Part shown: positions 4,770-5,149 of the stretch, piece after piece
How the letters are laid out: every line of letters starts with the position of its first letter
Position numbering within the stretch: the first letter of the stretch is position 1
Assembly (NCBI GenBank): GCA_937874815.1
Contig: CALNBW010000098.1
Location: 1-5,149 of the forward strand
DNA: 5,149 nucleotides
Reading direction: 5' to 3'
Origin: an uncultured Bacillota bacterium
Lineage (GTDB): Bacteria; Bacillota; UBA994; UBA5500
The notes under the pieces: model-generated
The model's input: only the letters and a program-made list of their open reading frames with translations
Told to the model about the DNA's origin: nothing
The model's database searches: none
Made by a program: the position numbers and the translations under genes

Positions 4770-5149
4770 ATGAAGGGCCGAGTTGCAATTAGTGTCCTGA
4801 CTATTCTGGTTGCGCTTATCGGTCTCATGGTTCTTGTGCCACGCGTGCCTAGAATCTCGCCGATGCAAGCCTTTGTTGCCGCGTTTCCTGAAGACCTACT
4901 TACCCTGGTATTGGACTTCCCCAGCAGAACCTGGGTTCTGCCCAGACGAGTTAGCGGCATCTCCGAAGTAGATTTGGGCCCACAGGTCTCGGTTGTGAGT
5001 TTCTCAGTTGATCGGAAATTGGGCTCCGGCTCCCTGCAGGTTTTATTTCATCCCAATGCAGCCCGGGCCAGCAACGTTGACGAGATACAGCTGCGCTGCG
5101 GATCTACCTGGTTCCCCAGAGAGCTCGGTCAAGTTAAACTGGACGTTCG
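4770..5149 (+). CDS. Unrecognised membrane-anchored protein, 3' end outside window
   Basis: No family is recognised. An ATG at 4770 lies 7 bases after AGAAAGGGG (4754-4762, reading CAGAAAGGGG), which matches the anti-SD tail well. The frame stays open for 126 codons to the window edge, so the C-terminus is missing. The visible part starts with a short basic segment (MKGR), then a hydrophobic helix of about residues 5-24 (VAISVLTILVALIGLMVLV), then a soluble part predicted to lie outside the membrane. One cysteine appears at residue 110 (LRCGSTW); none is near the helix, so there is no lipobox. The same design as the preceding gene (short basic end, one helix, outside domain), the same strand and no terminator between them suggest one operon. 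No clear sequence similarity between the two was seen by eye. Confidence 0.75.
   Translation, partial: MKGRVAISVLTILVALIGLMVLVPRVPRISPMQAFVAAFPEDLLTLVLDFPSRTWVLPRRVSGISEVDLGPQVSVVSFSVDRKLGSGSLQVLFHPNAARASNVDEIQLRCGSTWFPRELGQVKLDV

Noticed and set aside
4522..4960. Three overlapping minus-strand ORFs across the 4648-4770 gap
   Set aside because: They lie antisense to two better-supported plus-strand genes, overlap each other, and show no recognisable domain.

Overview
The window reads as a stretch of a Bacillota (Firmicutes) chromosome. The gene order trmD - rplS - lepB - rbgA/ylqF - rnhB - yraN on one strand, the purine-rich Shine-Dalgarno (SD) sites, the use of GTG and TTG starts, a short SipS-type signal peptidase and an RNase HII with an N-terminal extension all fit that phylum, more likely a clostridial-type lineage than a Bacillus. 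Genus cannot be read from the sequence.

Positions 1-4046 look like one housekeeping transcription unit, cut at its 5' end by the window. It holds the end of trmD (tRNA m1G37 methyltransferase), rplS (ribosomal protein L19, with its own extended -10 promoter just upstream), a hairpin plus T-tract after rplS that could be a terminator or attenuator, lepB (signal peptidase I) behind two back-to-back hairpins, rbgA (50S assembly GTPase, TTG start), rnhB (RNase HII, overlapping rbgA), yraN (UPF0102 nuclease-like protein, overlapping rnhB), and an unlisted 57-codon TTG-start ORF for a small hydrophobic protein. A strong intrinsic terminator begins at the stop codon of that small ORF. The unit thus mixes translation and ribosome assembly (trmD, rplS, rbgA), protein export (lepB) and nucleic acid maintenance (rnhB, yraN).

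Positions 4047-5149 form a second unit on the same strand. An AT-rich promoter near 4058-4086 is followed by a leader that can fold over the SD, then an unrecognised 163-residue single-pass membrane-anchored protein. After a 121-base gap with an 11-bp hairpin comes a second unrecognised membrane-anchored protein that runs off the window. No terminator is seen between them, so they are probably co-transcribed.

No mobile element, CRISPR array, tRNA, rRNA or known riboswitch was seen. The best leads are a Cys in place of Arg in the GRG motif of RNase HII, a degenerate G4 motif (AKTD) in RbgA, the small ORF, the leader hairpins of lepB and of the 4157 gene, and the uncharacterised membrane-protein pair.
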